NCBI GenBank assembly: GCA_913041495.1 | Contig: CAJWHT010000024.1 | Coordinates: 1-42,220, forward strand | Direction of reading: 5' to 3' | Source of the DNA: an uncultured Desulfobacteraceae bacterium | Lineage (GTDB): Bacteria; Desulfobacterota; Desulfobacteria; Desulfobacterales; Desulfobacteraceae | DNA length: 42,220 bases | Part shown: positions 8,644-17,507 of the stretch, one piece after another | Position numbering within the stretch: the stretch's first letter is position 1 | Layout: each line of letters opens with the position of its first letter | Made by a program: the position numbers and the translations under genes | The notes under the pieces: generated by a model | The model's database searches: none | Told to the model about the DNA's origin: nothing | What the model saw: the letters and a program-made list of their open reading frames with translations, nothing else

Positions 8644-9339
8644 ATGCGGCTTCAGAAATTTTTAGCCCATGCAGGTATTTGCTCAAGACGGAAGGCAGAA
8701 GCACATATCCTGGAAGGCCGGGTCACGGTGAACGGTGAAAAAATAACAACCCTGGGCACCCAGGTGGACCCCGGTCAGGATACGGTAAGGTTCAATGGAA
8801 AAAAGGTTGCCCCCCCTGCCCGGGCACGCGGCTTCACCTATATTGCCGTGAACAAACCCAAAGGGGTGGTGACCACCTGCGCACAGGAAAACGCAAGGAT
8901 CATCCTGGATCTTGTCCCCATCGATAAACGTGTCTACCCGGTGGGACGGCTGGATAAGGATTCCATCGGGCTGGTACTGCTCACCGATGACGGGGAACTG
9001 CACAACAGGCTCTCCCACCCCTCCCACGACCATGAAAAGGAGTATGTGGTCACAACCGTTCATCCCATAAAAGACAAGGCGCTGAAGGCCATGGCCGCAG
9101 GGATGTTCATAGACGGGAAAAAAACCCGGCGGGCCCGGGTGACCCGGATATCTAAAAACGGATTTAAAATTATTCTCAAGCAGGGACTCAACCGGCAGAT
9201 CCGGAAGATGGTGGGAAAAACCGGCAACAAGGTTGATATGCTCAAGCGGGTGCGCATGGCAAATATCAACCTTGGCGGTTTAAAGCAGGGCAAGTGGCGG
9301 TATCTCACCGATGAAGAGGTGAAAAAACTACACCAGTGA
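8644..9339 (+). CDS. 23S rRNA pseudouridine synthase, RsuA/RluB/RluF type
   Basis: A 231-residue pseudouridine synthase. An N-terminal S4 RNA-binding domain (MRLQKFLAHAGICSRRKAE to VNGEKI) is followed by the catalytic domain. The active aspartate is in VGRLDKDSIGLVLLTDDG, and the ending region carries LNRQIRKMVG. The GRLDxDSxGL form and the HEKEYVV segment fit the RsuA/RluB/RluE/RluF branch, but the exact target base cannot be assigned from sequence. The ATG at 8644 has AGGA 9 bases upstream. Its C-terminal 12 bases overlap the end of trpS on the opposite strand, so the two genes are convergent and share their ends. Confidence 0.88.
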   Translation: MRLQKFLAHAGICSRRKAEAHILEGRVTVNGEKITTLGTQVDPGQDTVRFNGKKVAPPARARGFTYIAVNKPKGVVTTCAQENARIILDLVPIDKRVYPVGRLDKDSIGLVLLTDDGELHNRLSHPSHDHEKEYVVTTVHPIKDKALKAMAAGMFIDGKKTRRARVTRISKNGFKIILKQGLNRQIRKMVGKTGNKVDMLKRVRMANINLGGLKQGKWRYLTDEEVKKLHQ

Positions 9340-10338
9340 TTGAATACCGATACTCTTTCGGATCTTGTCCAGGAAGGGAACGGAAAATTCCCTGGCCTTG
9401 ACCGCCCCCTTCTGAAGAACGGCTTCAATATCTCCCGGATTCTGGATCAGTTCATCATATCTTTTGCGGGGGGCTTTCAGGATCTCATTGATATATTCGA
9501 ACAACTCCTGCTTGGCCGTCCCCCAGGCAATGCCTTCCCTGTAACGGGCCGCCAGGGCGTTGGTTTCTTCTGCCGTGGCAAAGGCCTTATAGATGGAAAA
9601 AATGGTGCAGGACTCCGGATCTTTGGGCGCTTCAGGCGGCAGAGAGTTGGTCTGGATCTTCATGATCATCTTGCGCAGACGCTTCTCGGTATCGAACAGG
9701 GGGATAAAGTTGTTGTAACTCTTGCTCATCTTGCGGCCGTCCAGGCCGGACAGAACCGATGCCGTCTCATCCACCACAACCTCGGGAAGGATGAACAGTT
9801 TTTTATAGGTATGGTTGAACCTTGCTGCAATGTCCCGGGTCATTTCCAGATGCTGGATCTGATCTTTTCCCACAGGCACCTTTCTGGCGTTGAACATCAG
9901 GATATCTGCGGCCATGAGCACCGGATAGGAGAACAGGCCCATGGTCACCCCTTTGTCAGGATCTTTCTGCTTTTGTTCCTCATTTTCCTGGACTGCGGCC
10001 TTATAGGCATGGGCGCGGTTCATCAGTCCCTTGGCGGTCAGGCAGGTCAGTATCCATGTCAGTTCAGGGATTTCAGGGATGTCCGACTGGCGGTAAAAGA
10101 CACAATTATCATAATCCAGCCCCAATGCAATCCATGCGGCGGCGATTTCCAAAGCGGACTGCCGGCGTTTCTTGGGGTCGTCATTCTTAATCAGGGAATG
10201 GTAATCGGCCAGAAAGTAATAGGAGGTAAGGGCCGGGTCCTTGCTGGTTTCAACAGCCGGACGGATGGCACCGACATAGTTGCCTAAATGCGGGGTACCG
10301 GATGTGGTGATGCCGGTCAAAAAATCTGCGTTTTTCAT
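9328..10338 (-). CDS. trpS: Tryptophan--tRNA ligase
   Basis: A 336-residue class I aminoacyl-tRNA synthetase charging tRNA-Trp. The HIGH-like motif is PHLGN (residues 16-20) and the KMSKS motif is intact at residues 203-207. Other TrpS landmarks are MGLFSYPVLMAADIL and VPVGKDQIQHLE. Length is normal for a bacterial TrpS. The ATG has AGGAAG about 5 bases upstream. It lies 95 bases downstream of the tRNA nucleotidyltransferase gene on the same strand, so a tRNA-related transcript is plausible. Its 3' end overlaps the convergent pseudouridine synthase by 12 bases. Confidence 0.95.
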   Translation of the reverse strand: MKNADFLTGITTSGTPHLGNYVGAIRPAVETSKDPALTSYYFLADYHSLIKNDDPKKRRQSALEIAAAWIALGLDYDNCVFYRQSDIPEIPELTWILTCLTAKGLMNRAHAYKAAVQENEEQKQKDPDKGVTMGLFSYPVLMAADILMFNARKVPVGKDQIQHLEMTRDIAARFNHTYKKLFILPEVVVDETASVLSGLDGRKMSKSYNNFIPLFDTEKRLRKMIMKIQTNSLPPEAPKDPESCTIFSIYKAFATAEETNALAARYREGIAWGTAKQELFEYINEILKAPRKRYDELIQNPGDIEAVLQKGAVKAREFSVPFLDKIRKSIGIQSLV

Positions 10339-10433
10339 TTTGCTTCCTAAATAAATTACAGGGTTGCTGACACAGGGGAACTACCAGAAAAAGCAGCGTT
10401 TATCAACCCTGATCATCCGTTCATATCCAAGTC

Positions 10434-13103
10434 TCATTTGATCAATTCATTTTCGATGGCGTACCGGGTGGCAAACTCAAGCTCTTCTCTGCGGGTGGTC
10501 AACCGCCCGGAAAGCTTTTCGTCAATGATCAGGTTTAAAATCCGGGTGTAGACCGGGCCGGGTTGTATGCCGATGGCCAACAGGTCTTTGCCCCGGGTAA
10601 GCGGTGTCACATACCGGTGCCGGGTGTGGAAGTTGGAAATGGCCTTCTGGACCGCTTCGTTTTTTGTCAATGCCATCATGTACAAGAGGCATTCCGTTTT
10701 GAAATTGATAAGCGCCCAGTACATTTCCTGGCGCGATACGGGGAACCTGTTTTCAATATGGCTGAGTCTGTTCTCGGCCTTGTACCGCCGTTCCATCAGC
10801 AGACGCCGCTCACGGACCGGGATCATGAGTCGCTCCATAATTTCCTCACAGACACGGTAGGGCCGCCTGTAAAGCAGGGCCATAAAGTATACCGCCCACC
10901 TGGGATAGTCTTCATCTAAATAAAGCAGGTCATGCCAGGTTAAGGCCCGCTTGGCGGATTCAAGTAGCTCGTAAGTATTGGGCGTAATGGTCAGTTCCTT
11001 GTGAATCGCCTTTTCTATCCCGTATTCCGTCATAATTTCCACAGCCGGTATGGGATTGTCTTCGGAAAAGATCTGTTTGAGTTCCGAAAGCACCCGCAAC
11101 CCGCTCAAATGCTTGAACGTATCAATTTTCACGGCGTTTTTAATCAGGTTGGAGGTCACCTTGCCGATGTTGAAGCCGAACCGGTTGGCAAATTTGATGG
11201 CCCTAAATATCCGTGTGGGGTCCTCCACAAAGCTCAGGTTATGGATAATCCGGATGGTTTTGTCTTTCAGGTCCCTGCCCGCACCGAAATAATCGATCAG
11301 GGTGCCGTAATTATCCGGATTCAATGCGATGGCCAGGGTATTGATGGTGAAATCCCGCCGGGCCAGATCCATCTTGATGGAGGAATGCTCCACAATGGGC
11401 AGGGCGGCTGGCATGGTGTAATATTCAAGCCTGGCCGAAGCCACATCCACCTTGAACCCGTCCGGAAAAACAATGACGGCAGTGTTGAACTTATGGTGGG
11501 TATTGACCCTGCAGCCATGCTTTTTGGCATAGTATTTGGCAAAGGCGATACCGTCTCCTTCCACAACCACATCAACGTCTTCTATGGGTCTGTCCAGCAT
11601 CAGGTCGCGTACGAATCCCCCCACCACGTAAACTTCCAGGCCCAGATCCAGGGCCGTGACGCCGATGTCCTTGAGCAAGGAGGCAATCCGGTCGTCAAGC
11701 CGCTGTTCCAGCAGATGGCGTACGAATTTCTTTTTGGTATTGGGACGGTTGACCATCCGCTTTTCAGCCCGGGCAATCTCCCGGTTGTGTTCAACCAGAT
11801 AGTCCAGCAGATCGGTGCGGGTGATCACCCCCAAAATTCTCCCATTTTCCATAACAGGGAGAACCCGCTGCTTTGCCTCAATAATCTTCTCTTCGATCTC
11901 TTTAAGGTCTGCGTCCGGGGCCACCCTCATGGCCTCCGAATTGATGTACTCGCGCACCGCTTGTTTGCCCAGTTTATGAAACTGAAGTTTTTCAACCACC
12001 TGCCTCGTGATATACCCTTCATAGGCCCCTGTCGCACCATCCACTGCGAGCAGGGAATTGATATTGTACCGGGTCATCAGCTTTGCGGCATCTTCACAGG
12101 GTCTTGCCGCGTCAATGGTGATGGCCGGAGAAGACATGAGTTTTTTGGTCACCTGGATGCTTGTCAGTTGCCGGGTCAGCAATTCCAGAAGGCGCAGCTC
12201 TACCTGGGGAAGGGTTTGATTTTCCACCTTTGCAGAAGCGGCATAGCTGTGGCCACCGCCGCCGAACTCCGTCAATAGTTTGCCCACATCCACTTCAGGG
12301 ATCCTGTTGCGGGCGATTATATTTATTTTGGTGCCCATGAGCACCACGGTAAAAAACACATCCAGGTTCTCCATGCGGACGATTTTCTGGACAATGGATG
12401 CAAGATCTGTAATGTAGGACGGGGAAGAAATGGTGGACAGGTGCACCGCGATGCCGTTGATATGGTGAACGGTCATTTCGTTGAGCAGTTCATTTAACCA
12501 CGTTACCTGCTCGGTTTTCATCTCCTTGACCACGAGATTTGCGATCGTATTCAGGCTGGCACCACAGGATACCAGGTAACCTGCCTGGATGAAATCCGCC
12601 GGGGTGGTGGAGGAATAAGTGAAATTTCCTGTGTCCTCATAAATGCCCAGGGCCATCACGGTGGCCTCTTCGGGGGTTACCTCTATTTGTTTTTCCCTCA
12701 GCAGTTCACAAAGAATGGTGGTGGTGGCCCCGTAGGGTTTTGATACATCTTTTGTGCCCCGGATTTCACCGGGCATAGGGGGATGATGATCGTAGATATC
12801 AATGGTAATATCCCCCCTATTGAGTAAGTCAGCCACCCCGGTCAACCGCCCTTTTTGTCGGGTATCCACGATTACCAGCCGGTTGGTTTCCGAGTAATCC
12901 AGGGCCGTGGGATCCGCCATGTTGAATAGATAACTCATGGAATGGATGAAAAAATCCCTCAGGCTTTTCTCCTGGGAACCGGGAAATATGATTACGGCAC
13001 CCGGATAAAGCTTCTGGGCCGCCAGCATGGCACCGATAGCATCAAAATCCGCATTCACGTGACTGGTGATGATGGTTCGGGCTGTCATCTTTTTTTTGAC
13101 CAA
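10434..13103 (-). CDS. DHH phosphoesterase - CBS - tRNA nucleotidyltransferase fusion
   Basis: An 889-residue three-part protein. Residues 10-310 are a DHH/DHHA1 phosphoesterase: SHVNADFDAIGA, DHHPP at about 105-109, and GGGGHSYAAS at about 281. Residues 315-440 are two CBS repeats. From about 490 comes the class II poly(A) polymerase/CCA-adding head with VGGFVRDLMLDRPIEDVDVVVEG, holding the metal-binding DVD, followed by the RNA-binding domains. It probably adds A, or CC/CCA, to tRNA 3' ends. In Geobacter, as I recall, CC- and A-adding activities sit on separate proteins, so the exact activity is open. The start appears to be TTG: AGGAG lies exactly 7 bases before it, while the ATG five codons on (13088) has no ribosome site. 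trpS follows on the same strand. Confidence 0.88.
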   Translation of the reverse strand: MVKKKMTARTIITSHVNADFDAIGAMLAAQKLYPGAVIIFPGSQEKSLRDFFIHSMSYLFNMADPTALDYSETNRLVIVDTRQKGRLTGVADLLNRGDITIDIYDHHPPMPGEIRGTKDVSKPYGATTTILCELLREKQIEVTPEEATVMALGIYEDTGNFTYSSTTPADFIQAGYLVSCGASLNTIANLVVKEMKTEQVTWLNELLNEMTVHHINGIAVHLSTISSPSYITDLASIVQKIVRMENLDVFFTVVLMGTKINIIARNRIPEVDVGKLLTEFGGGGHSYAASAKVENQTLPQVELRLLELLTRQLTSIQVTKKLMSSPAITIDAARPCEDAAKLMTRYNINSLLAVDGATGAYEGYITRQVVEKLQFHKLGKQAVREYINSEAMRVAPDADLKEIEEKIIEAKQRVLPVMENGRILGVITRTDLLDYLVEHNREIARAEKRMVNRPNTKKKFVRHLLEQRLDDRIASLLKDIGVTALDLGLEVYVVGGFVRDLMLDRPIEDVDVVVEGDGIAFAKYYAKKHGCRVNTHHKFNTAVIVFPDGFKVDVASARLEYYTMPAALPIVEHSSIKMDLARRDFTINTLAIALNPDNYGTLIDYFGAGRDLKDKTIRIIHNLSFVEDPTRIFRAIKFANRFGFNIGKVTSNLIKNAVKIDTFKHLSGLRVLSELKQIFSEDNPIPAVEIMTEYGIEKAIHKELTITPNTYELLESAKRALTWHDLLYLDEDYPRWAVYFMALLYRRPYRVCEEIMERLMIPVRERRLLMERRYKAENRLSHIENRFPVSRQEMYWALINFKTECLLYMMALTKNEAVQKAISNFHTRHRYVTPLTRGKDLLAIGIQPGPVYTRILNLIIDEKLSGRLTTRREELEFATRYAIENELIK

Positions 13104-13246
13104 CGATTGACTCCTGTTGAAAAGGTGGTCCGCAATTTATATACTAAACAGGTCCAATTTACAAATAACCAGACATAGATCAGGACAGGTGCTGACGCGT
13201 CAGGCGAATGGAATCAGTCTTGCATGCATACAAACTTGATATTTAG

Positions 13247-13268
13247 GATGGTGCACCATCTGCACCAT
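13247..13268 (+). promoter_or_regulatory. Palindrome and possible sigma-54 -24/-12 element upstream of pilC
   Basis: GATGGTGCACCATC (13247-13260) is a perfect 14-base palindrome, and its TGCACCAT half is repeated directly at 13261-13268. The same bases contain GG (13250-13251) and GC (13262-13263) spaced by 10 bases, as in -24/-12 promoters, though the flanking match (TGGTGC ... CTGCA) is imperfect. It sits 35-56 bases before the pilC start. Confidence 0.3.
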
Positions 13269-13302
13269 GCACATAACACCCATACAACTTGAAGGATAAA
13301 CC

Positions 13303-14514
13303 ATGGCTGAAATTTACGTGTGGAAAGGAAAAAATCCAAAAGGGAAAAAAATCAAGGGTGAGATGGAAGCAGAGAGTCGGGATCAGGTCCGGCTTAGCCT
13401 TGAACGCCGAAAAATAAATGTCACCAACATCAAGAAAAAGCCAAAAGATATATTTGAAAACATCGAATTTTTCCAGCCAAAGGTCACTGAAAAAGATGTC
13501 ATCATCTTTTCGAGGCAGTTTTCCACAATGATTGATGCAGGCCTTCCCTTGCTGCAGTGCCTGGACATACTCCAGTCTCAGCAGGAGAACCCCACCTTCA
13601 AAAAACAGCTCAAAAAAATAAAAGAGGCGGTGGAATCCGGCGAAACCTTTGCAGATGCACTGAAACGGTACCCCAAGGTATTCAACGAACTCTTTGTCAA
13701 TATGATTGCCGCGGGTGAAGCAGGCGGTATTCTGGATGTAATTCTCCAACGATTGTCCGCTTACATGGAAAAGATGGCCAAACTAAAAAAGCAGGTCAAA
13801 GGCGCCATGACCTATCCGGCCATCACTATCGTGGTGGCGATCATTGTTGTGACTATTATCCTTGTTTTTGTTATCCCGGTTTTTGAGGACATGTTCGCCA
13901 GCATGGGATCATCGCTGCCAGGTCCCACACTGATGGTTGTGGCATTGAGTGACTTTGTCATCACCAACTTCATGTATATCTTCGGAGGGCTTTTCGGGAC
14001 AATTTTTCTGCTGCGAAGGACCTATAAAACAAAAAAAGGGCGGATCATGATGGATGACTTATTTTTACGCCTGCCGGTGGTAGGCATCCTGATCCGGAAG
14101 GTTGCCGTGGCAAAATTCACCCGGACCACCTCCACCATGATTTCAAGTGGCGTCTCCATTCTTGAAGCCTTGGACATTGTCGGTAAAACATCGGGTAACA
14201 AGATCGTTGAATTTGCCATTCAGGATGTGAAGGTGGGCATTGCAGAAGGGCGTTCCATGGCAGATCCATTGCTTGAAAGCGGGGTGTTTCCGTCCATGGT
14301 TTGCTCCATGATCGCCGTTGGTGAGTCCACAGGGGCCCTGGATACGATGATGGAAAAAATTGCAGATTTCTACGACGAGGAAGTGGACCAGGCGGTGAAA
14401 AATCTGACGGATATGATCGAGCCCTTCATGCTTGTTTTCCTTGGGGTTGTCGTAGGCGGCCTGGTCATCGCCATGTACCTGCCGATTTTCTCAATGGCAG
14501 GGTCCATTGGATAA
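13303..14514 (+). CDS. pilC: Type IV pilus / type II secretion inner-membrane platform protein PilC
   Basis: A 403-residue PilC/GspF protein, the inner-membrane platform on which pilus assembly ATPases act. An N-terminal cytosolic segment (WKGKNPKGKKIKGEMEA, typical of PilC) precedes two homologous helical domains: one with FSRQFSTMIDAGLPLLQCLDIL, the second with FTRTTSTMISSGVSILEALDIV. Each is followed by hydrophobic segments (around TYPAITIVVAIIVVTIILVFVIPVF, and the C-terminal PFMLVFLGVVVGGLVIAMYLPIF). Length matches the family. GAAGGATAAACC gives a ribosome site before the ATG. No pilB, pilT, pilD or pilin lies beside it here. The next gene, a PilS-like kinase, overlaps its end by 8 bases, so the two should be translated together. 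Confidence 0.92.
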   Translation: MAEIYVWKGKNPKGKKIKGEMEAESRDQVRLSLERRKINVTNIKKKPKDIFENIEFFQPKVTEKDVIIFSRQFSTMIDAGLPLLQCLDILQSQQENPTFKKQLKKIKEAVESGETFADALKRYPKVFNELFVNMIAAGEAGGILDVILQRLSAYMEKMAKLKKQVKGAMTYPAITIVVAIIVVTIILVFVIPVFEDMFASMGSSLPGPTLMVVALSDFVITNFMYIFGGLFGTIFLLRRTYKTKKGRIMMDDLFLRLPVVGILIRKVAVAKFTRTTSTMISSGVSILEALDIVGKTSGNKIVEFAIQDVKVGIAEGRSMADPLLESGVFPSMVCSMIAVGESTGALDTMMEKIADFYDEEVDQAVKNLTDMIEPFMLVFLGVVVGGLVIAMYLPIFSMAGSIG

Positions 14515-15823
14515 GCCGGTGGCGCCCCGGTCCTTAAAGGACAGCAATGCCCTGTCGGGTCAGATCAGATGGCTGATACTTGCCAGAGCCGTCTTTGCCA
14601 TTGTCCTGATTTTCTCAACCCTGTTTTTTGCCAACAACGAAACAGGGTCAAGCCTGAGCCAGCCCTTTTTATCCCTTTATAAAATGGCGGCGGTTGTGCT
14701 GCTGATGTCGCTCGTCTATATTTTCTGGCTGAACCGCAAGACTCACCTGGTACTGCTGGCCTATGTACAGACAGCAGCGGATACGGTTCTTGTCACAGTG
14801 ATCATATTTGTCACCGGCGGCTTTGAAAGCATCTTCACCTTTTTATATCTTCTTGTCATCATATATACGGCCATGCTGCTTCTCCAGCAGGGCAGCTTTG
14901 TGGCGGCCACGCTCTCCAGCATTCAATACGGCCTGCTGATCGAATTTCAGTACTTCAACATCATTGAACCCTTTGCCCAGGGAACGCCACTGTCTTTGGG
15001 CGTTGACGAAGCACAGATTGTCTACCGTATCGTTATCACCATTGCCGCCTGCTTTGCCGTCGCCGCACTGAGCGGAATTCTATCCTTCCAGCTCAAAACA
15101 GCCCGCCAGGAGCTTAAAATCACCCAGGAACATTTAAAGCGGGTGGAGAAAATGGCGGCCGTGGATGAAATCATCTCAGGTATTGCCCATGAAATTAAAA
15201 ATCCCCTGGCATCCCTGTCCGGCTCCATCCAGATGCTCAGGGACGACCGTGACGGCGCCCACCAGGAAAAACTCATGCAGATCATTCTCCGGGAGACGGA
15301 TCGGCTCAAACAGATCGTCAATGATATCCGCCTGATATCAAGGCCTAGAAAAACCAATGCCAAACGGCTGAACATGGCTGCAGCCATCGACGATGTGGTC
15401 ACCTTGTTTTTGAACACTCCGGAATGGAAATCCAGAATAGAACTATCCACCCGCATTGAAAAAGAGCTGTCCGTGATCATGGACCCCGTACACATGCAGC
15501 AGGTCCTGTGGAACCTGGTTAAAAACGCCGCAGAAGCCATAGAAGGCACCGGAAAGATCATCATTACCTTAGACGCCCCCAGAAACAAACGGGTATATCT
15601 GACCATTCGCGATACCGGCCAGGGGATACCCAGTGAAAAAGCGTCACACATCTTCGATCCTTTTTTTACCACCAAACCAGAAGGCACCGGCCTGGGCCTG
15701 CCCATCATCCACAGGATCATCGATACCTATGACGGCATGATCGACTTTGAAAGCGTTCCTGGAAAAGGCACCTTATTCACCTTGATTTTCAACAATCCGT
15801 ATTCCCGTGCACTCCCTGAGTGA
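14507..15823 (+). CDS. pilS: PilS-like sensor histidine kinase
   Basis: A 438-residue membrane histidine kinase. Six hydrophobic segments between about residues 20 and 195 form a PilS-type membrane sensor. A short linker leads to the phosphoacceptor box ISGIAHEIKNPLASL (His at about 228), followed by the ATPase domain with LWNLVKNAAEAIEG (N box), IRDTGQGIP (G1), FDPFFTTKPEGTGLGLPI (F/G2). In known systems PilS activates PilR, a sigma-54-dependent regulator of pilin genes. No PilR-like gene follows here, so its partner must lie elsewhere. The start is not ATG: TTG at 14507 (overlapping pilC) or GTG at 14519 are the choices, and neither has a clear ribosome site. Confidence 0.82.
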   Translation: MDKPVAPRSLKDSNALSGQIRWLILARAVFAIVLIFSTLFFANNETGSSLSQPFLSLYKMAAVVLLMSLVYIFWLNRKTHLVLLAYVQTAADTVLVTVIIFVTGGFESIFTFLYLLVIIYTAMLLLQQGSFVAATLSSIQYGLLIEFQYFNIIEPFAQGTPLSLGVDEAQIVYRIVITIAACFAVAALSGILSFQLKTARQELKITQEHLKRVEKMAAVDEIISGIAHEIKNPLASLSGSIQMLRDDRDGAHQEKLMQIILRETDRLKQIVNDIRLISRPRKTNAKRLNMAAAIDDVVTLFLNTPEWKSRIELSTRIEKELSVIMDPVHMQQVLWNLVKNAAEAIEGTGKIIITLDAPRNKRVYLTIRDTGQGIPSEKASHIFDPFFTTKPEGTGLGLPIIHRIIDTYDGMIDFESVPGKGTLFTLIFNNPYSRALPE

Positions 15824-15837
15824 TGCTTAACAACTGC

Positions 15838-15867
15838 TTGACATTGGTCCCCAAAAAAGGATATTTT
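15838..15867 (+). promoter_or_regulatory. Candidate promoter for lysS and the envelope block
   Basis: TTGACA (15838-15843) is followed after 18 bases by TATTTT (15862-15867), directly behind the kinase stop and about 150 bases before lysS. The -35 is perfect and the -10 moderate. Confidence 0.4.
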
Positions 15868-15902
15868 ACCATGTTTTAAGGTCTGACAGCCCTTGGCCGA
15901 TT

Positions 15903-15930
15903 AGGTGAGTCCGAAAAGAGCGACTCACCT
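15903..15930 (+). other. Perfect 9-bp hairpin between pilS and lysS
   Basis: AGGTGAGTC (15903-15911) pairs perfectly with GACTCACCT (15922-15930) around a 10-base loop. No T run follows, so it is not a standard terminator. The overlapping CCTGC-G-GCAGG (15928-15938) would compete for the last bases. It could be a rho-dependent end, a leader structure of the lysS transcript, or a protein site. Confidence 0.4.
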
Positions 15931-16016
15931 GCGGCAGGCAAATCAGGCAGCATTGTTAACAGAACGCGTTTAATAGATTAATCTGCGTATATAAAAATAG
16001 ATGAAAGTAATGTCCC

Positions 16017-17495
16017 ATGGATAAAACAAGCAAGTTGCTCAACCTGCGCAAAGAAAAAATCAACGAGCTCAAAGACGGCGGCGTTCAGCTTTACCCCAAC
16101 GATTTCACCCCCACATGCACTGTACCCGAAGTAAAAAAAGTGATCGAAAATGAGACCGATACTTTGGGGGAAACGGGCAGGAAATTTAGCCTGGCCGGCC
16201 GGATGATGGCAGTCAATAAAATGGGTAAATCCTCCTTTGTCCGCTTTCAGGACAGCGGTGAGCAGATGCAGGTCTATATCCAGAAAAACAAGGTGGGAGA
16301 TGATACATACGCCTTGTTCAAAAAACTGGACATTGGTGATTTTATAGGCGTTTCCGGCCCCCTCTTTCAGACCCGGACCGGAGAGTGGACCGTTCTGGCA
16401 GAAGAGTTCAGACTGCTGTCCAAGTCCGTCAGACCGCTGCCGGAAAAATTTCACGGCATAAAGGATCCTGAAAAAAGATATCGCCAGCGCTATCTCGATC
16501 TCATCATGAATGAAAAGGCCAGGGATATCTTCACCAAAAGAAGTGCCATTGTGTCAGCCATGCGCCGTTTTTTCGAAGATAAGGGGTTTATGGAAGTGGA
16601 AACCCCGATGATGCAGCCCCTTCCCGGCGGTGCCGAAGCAACCCCGTTTAAAACCTGGCACAACGCTTTGGGCATGGAGCTTTTCCTGCGCATCGCCCCT
16701 GAACTCTACCTGAAACGGCTGGTGGTCGGCGGGTTCGAAAAGGTTTTCGAGATCAACCGAAACTTCAGAAACGAAGGGGTATCCACCCGCCATAACCCTG
16801 AGTTTACCATGGTTGAGTTCTACCAGGCCTACGCCACCTATGAAGATCTGATGGATCTGACCGAAATCATGTTCGAAGAAATTGTACGGCAGGTCACCGG
16901 CGATTCCAGCCTGGAATATCAGGGGCAAACCATTGACTTTTCCAGGGGATGGCGCAGGATACCCATGGTGGAATCCCTGTCCGCCATCGGCGGCATAGAC
17001 CCTGATATATTAAATGATACCCAGGCGCTCCTGGATCACGCAGAAAAAAACAATATTCATATCACCAAAAAAGACAGGCACGGCAAGGTCTTAACTAAGC
17101 TTTTTGATGCCCTGGTGGAACCCAAGCTGATTCAGCCCACTTTTATCACCGGATACCCGGTGGAGGTCTCCCCGCTGTCACGCAAAAGTGATACAGACCC
17201 CGAACTCACCGACCGGTTCGAACTCTTCATTGCCGGCCGGGAAATTGCCAACGGATTTTCCGAAATCAACGACCCGGAAGACCAGCACAACCGTTTCCTG
17301 ATGCAGGTTCGCCAGAGGGATGAGGGGAACGACGAAGCACACATCATGGACACCGACTACGTGGAAACCCTCGAGTACGGCATGCCCCCCACAGCCGGCG
17401 AAGGCATCGGCATCGACCGTCTTGTCATGCTGCTGACGGATTCACCTTCCATACGAGAAGTTATTCTTTTCCCCCACATGAAAAATAACGCTTAG
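16017..17495 (+). CDS. lysS: Lysine--tRNA ligase, class II
   Basis: A 492-residue class II lysyl-tRNA synthetase. An N-terminal OB-fold anticodon-binding domain (LAGRMMAVNKMGKSSFVRFQD) precedes the catalytic domain. Motif 1 lies around FFEDKGFMEVETPMMQP, motif 2 is FRNEGVSTRHNPEFTMVE, and motif 3 is GEGIGIDRLVMLLTDSPSIREV, ending in the usual LFPHMK. Length is normal. It is the first gene of a same-strand series running into lolC/E after 12 bases. That lysS-lol-bamA arrangement probably reflects one long transcript. The ribosome site before the ATG is weak. Confidence 0.96.
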   Translation: MDKTSKLLNLRKEKINELKDGGVQLYPNDFTPTCTVPEVKKVIENETDTLGETGRKFSLAGRMMAVNKMGKSSFVRFQDSGEQMQVYIQKNKVGDDTYALFKKLDIGDFIGVSGPLFQTRTGEWTVLAEEFRLLSKSVRPLPEKFHGIKDPEKRYRQRYLDLIMNEKARDIFTKRSAIVSAMRRFFEDKGFMEVETPMMQPLPGGAEATPFKTWHNALGMELFLRIAPELYLKRLVVGGFEKVFEINRNFRNEGVSTRHNPEFTMVEFYQAYATYEDLMDLTEIMFEEIVRQVTGDSSLEYQGQTIDFSRGWRRIPMVESLSAIGGIDPDILNDTQALLDHAEKNNIHITKKDRHGKVLTKLFDALVEPKLIQPTFITGYPVEVSPLSRKSDTDPELTDRFELFIAGREIANGFSEINDPEDQHNRFLMQVRQRDEGNDEAHIMDTDYVETLEYGMPPTAGEGIGIDRLVMLLTDSPSIREVILFPHMKNNA

Positions 17496-17507
17496 CGGCC
17501 CGGCCTG

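Noticed and set aside
10381-10437. An 18-codon minus-strand frame ending in a Trp codon and stop, upstream of trpS and overlapping the stop of the nucleotidyltransferase gene
   Set aside because: It holds only one Trp codon, and no terminator or competing hairpin lies between it and trpS. It is probably chance.
15874-16016. A possible lysine riboswitch or T-box ahead of lysS
   Set aside because: The leader is too short, and I see neither L-box nor T-box sequence motifs, only the hairpins listed.
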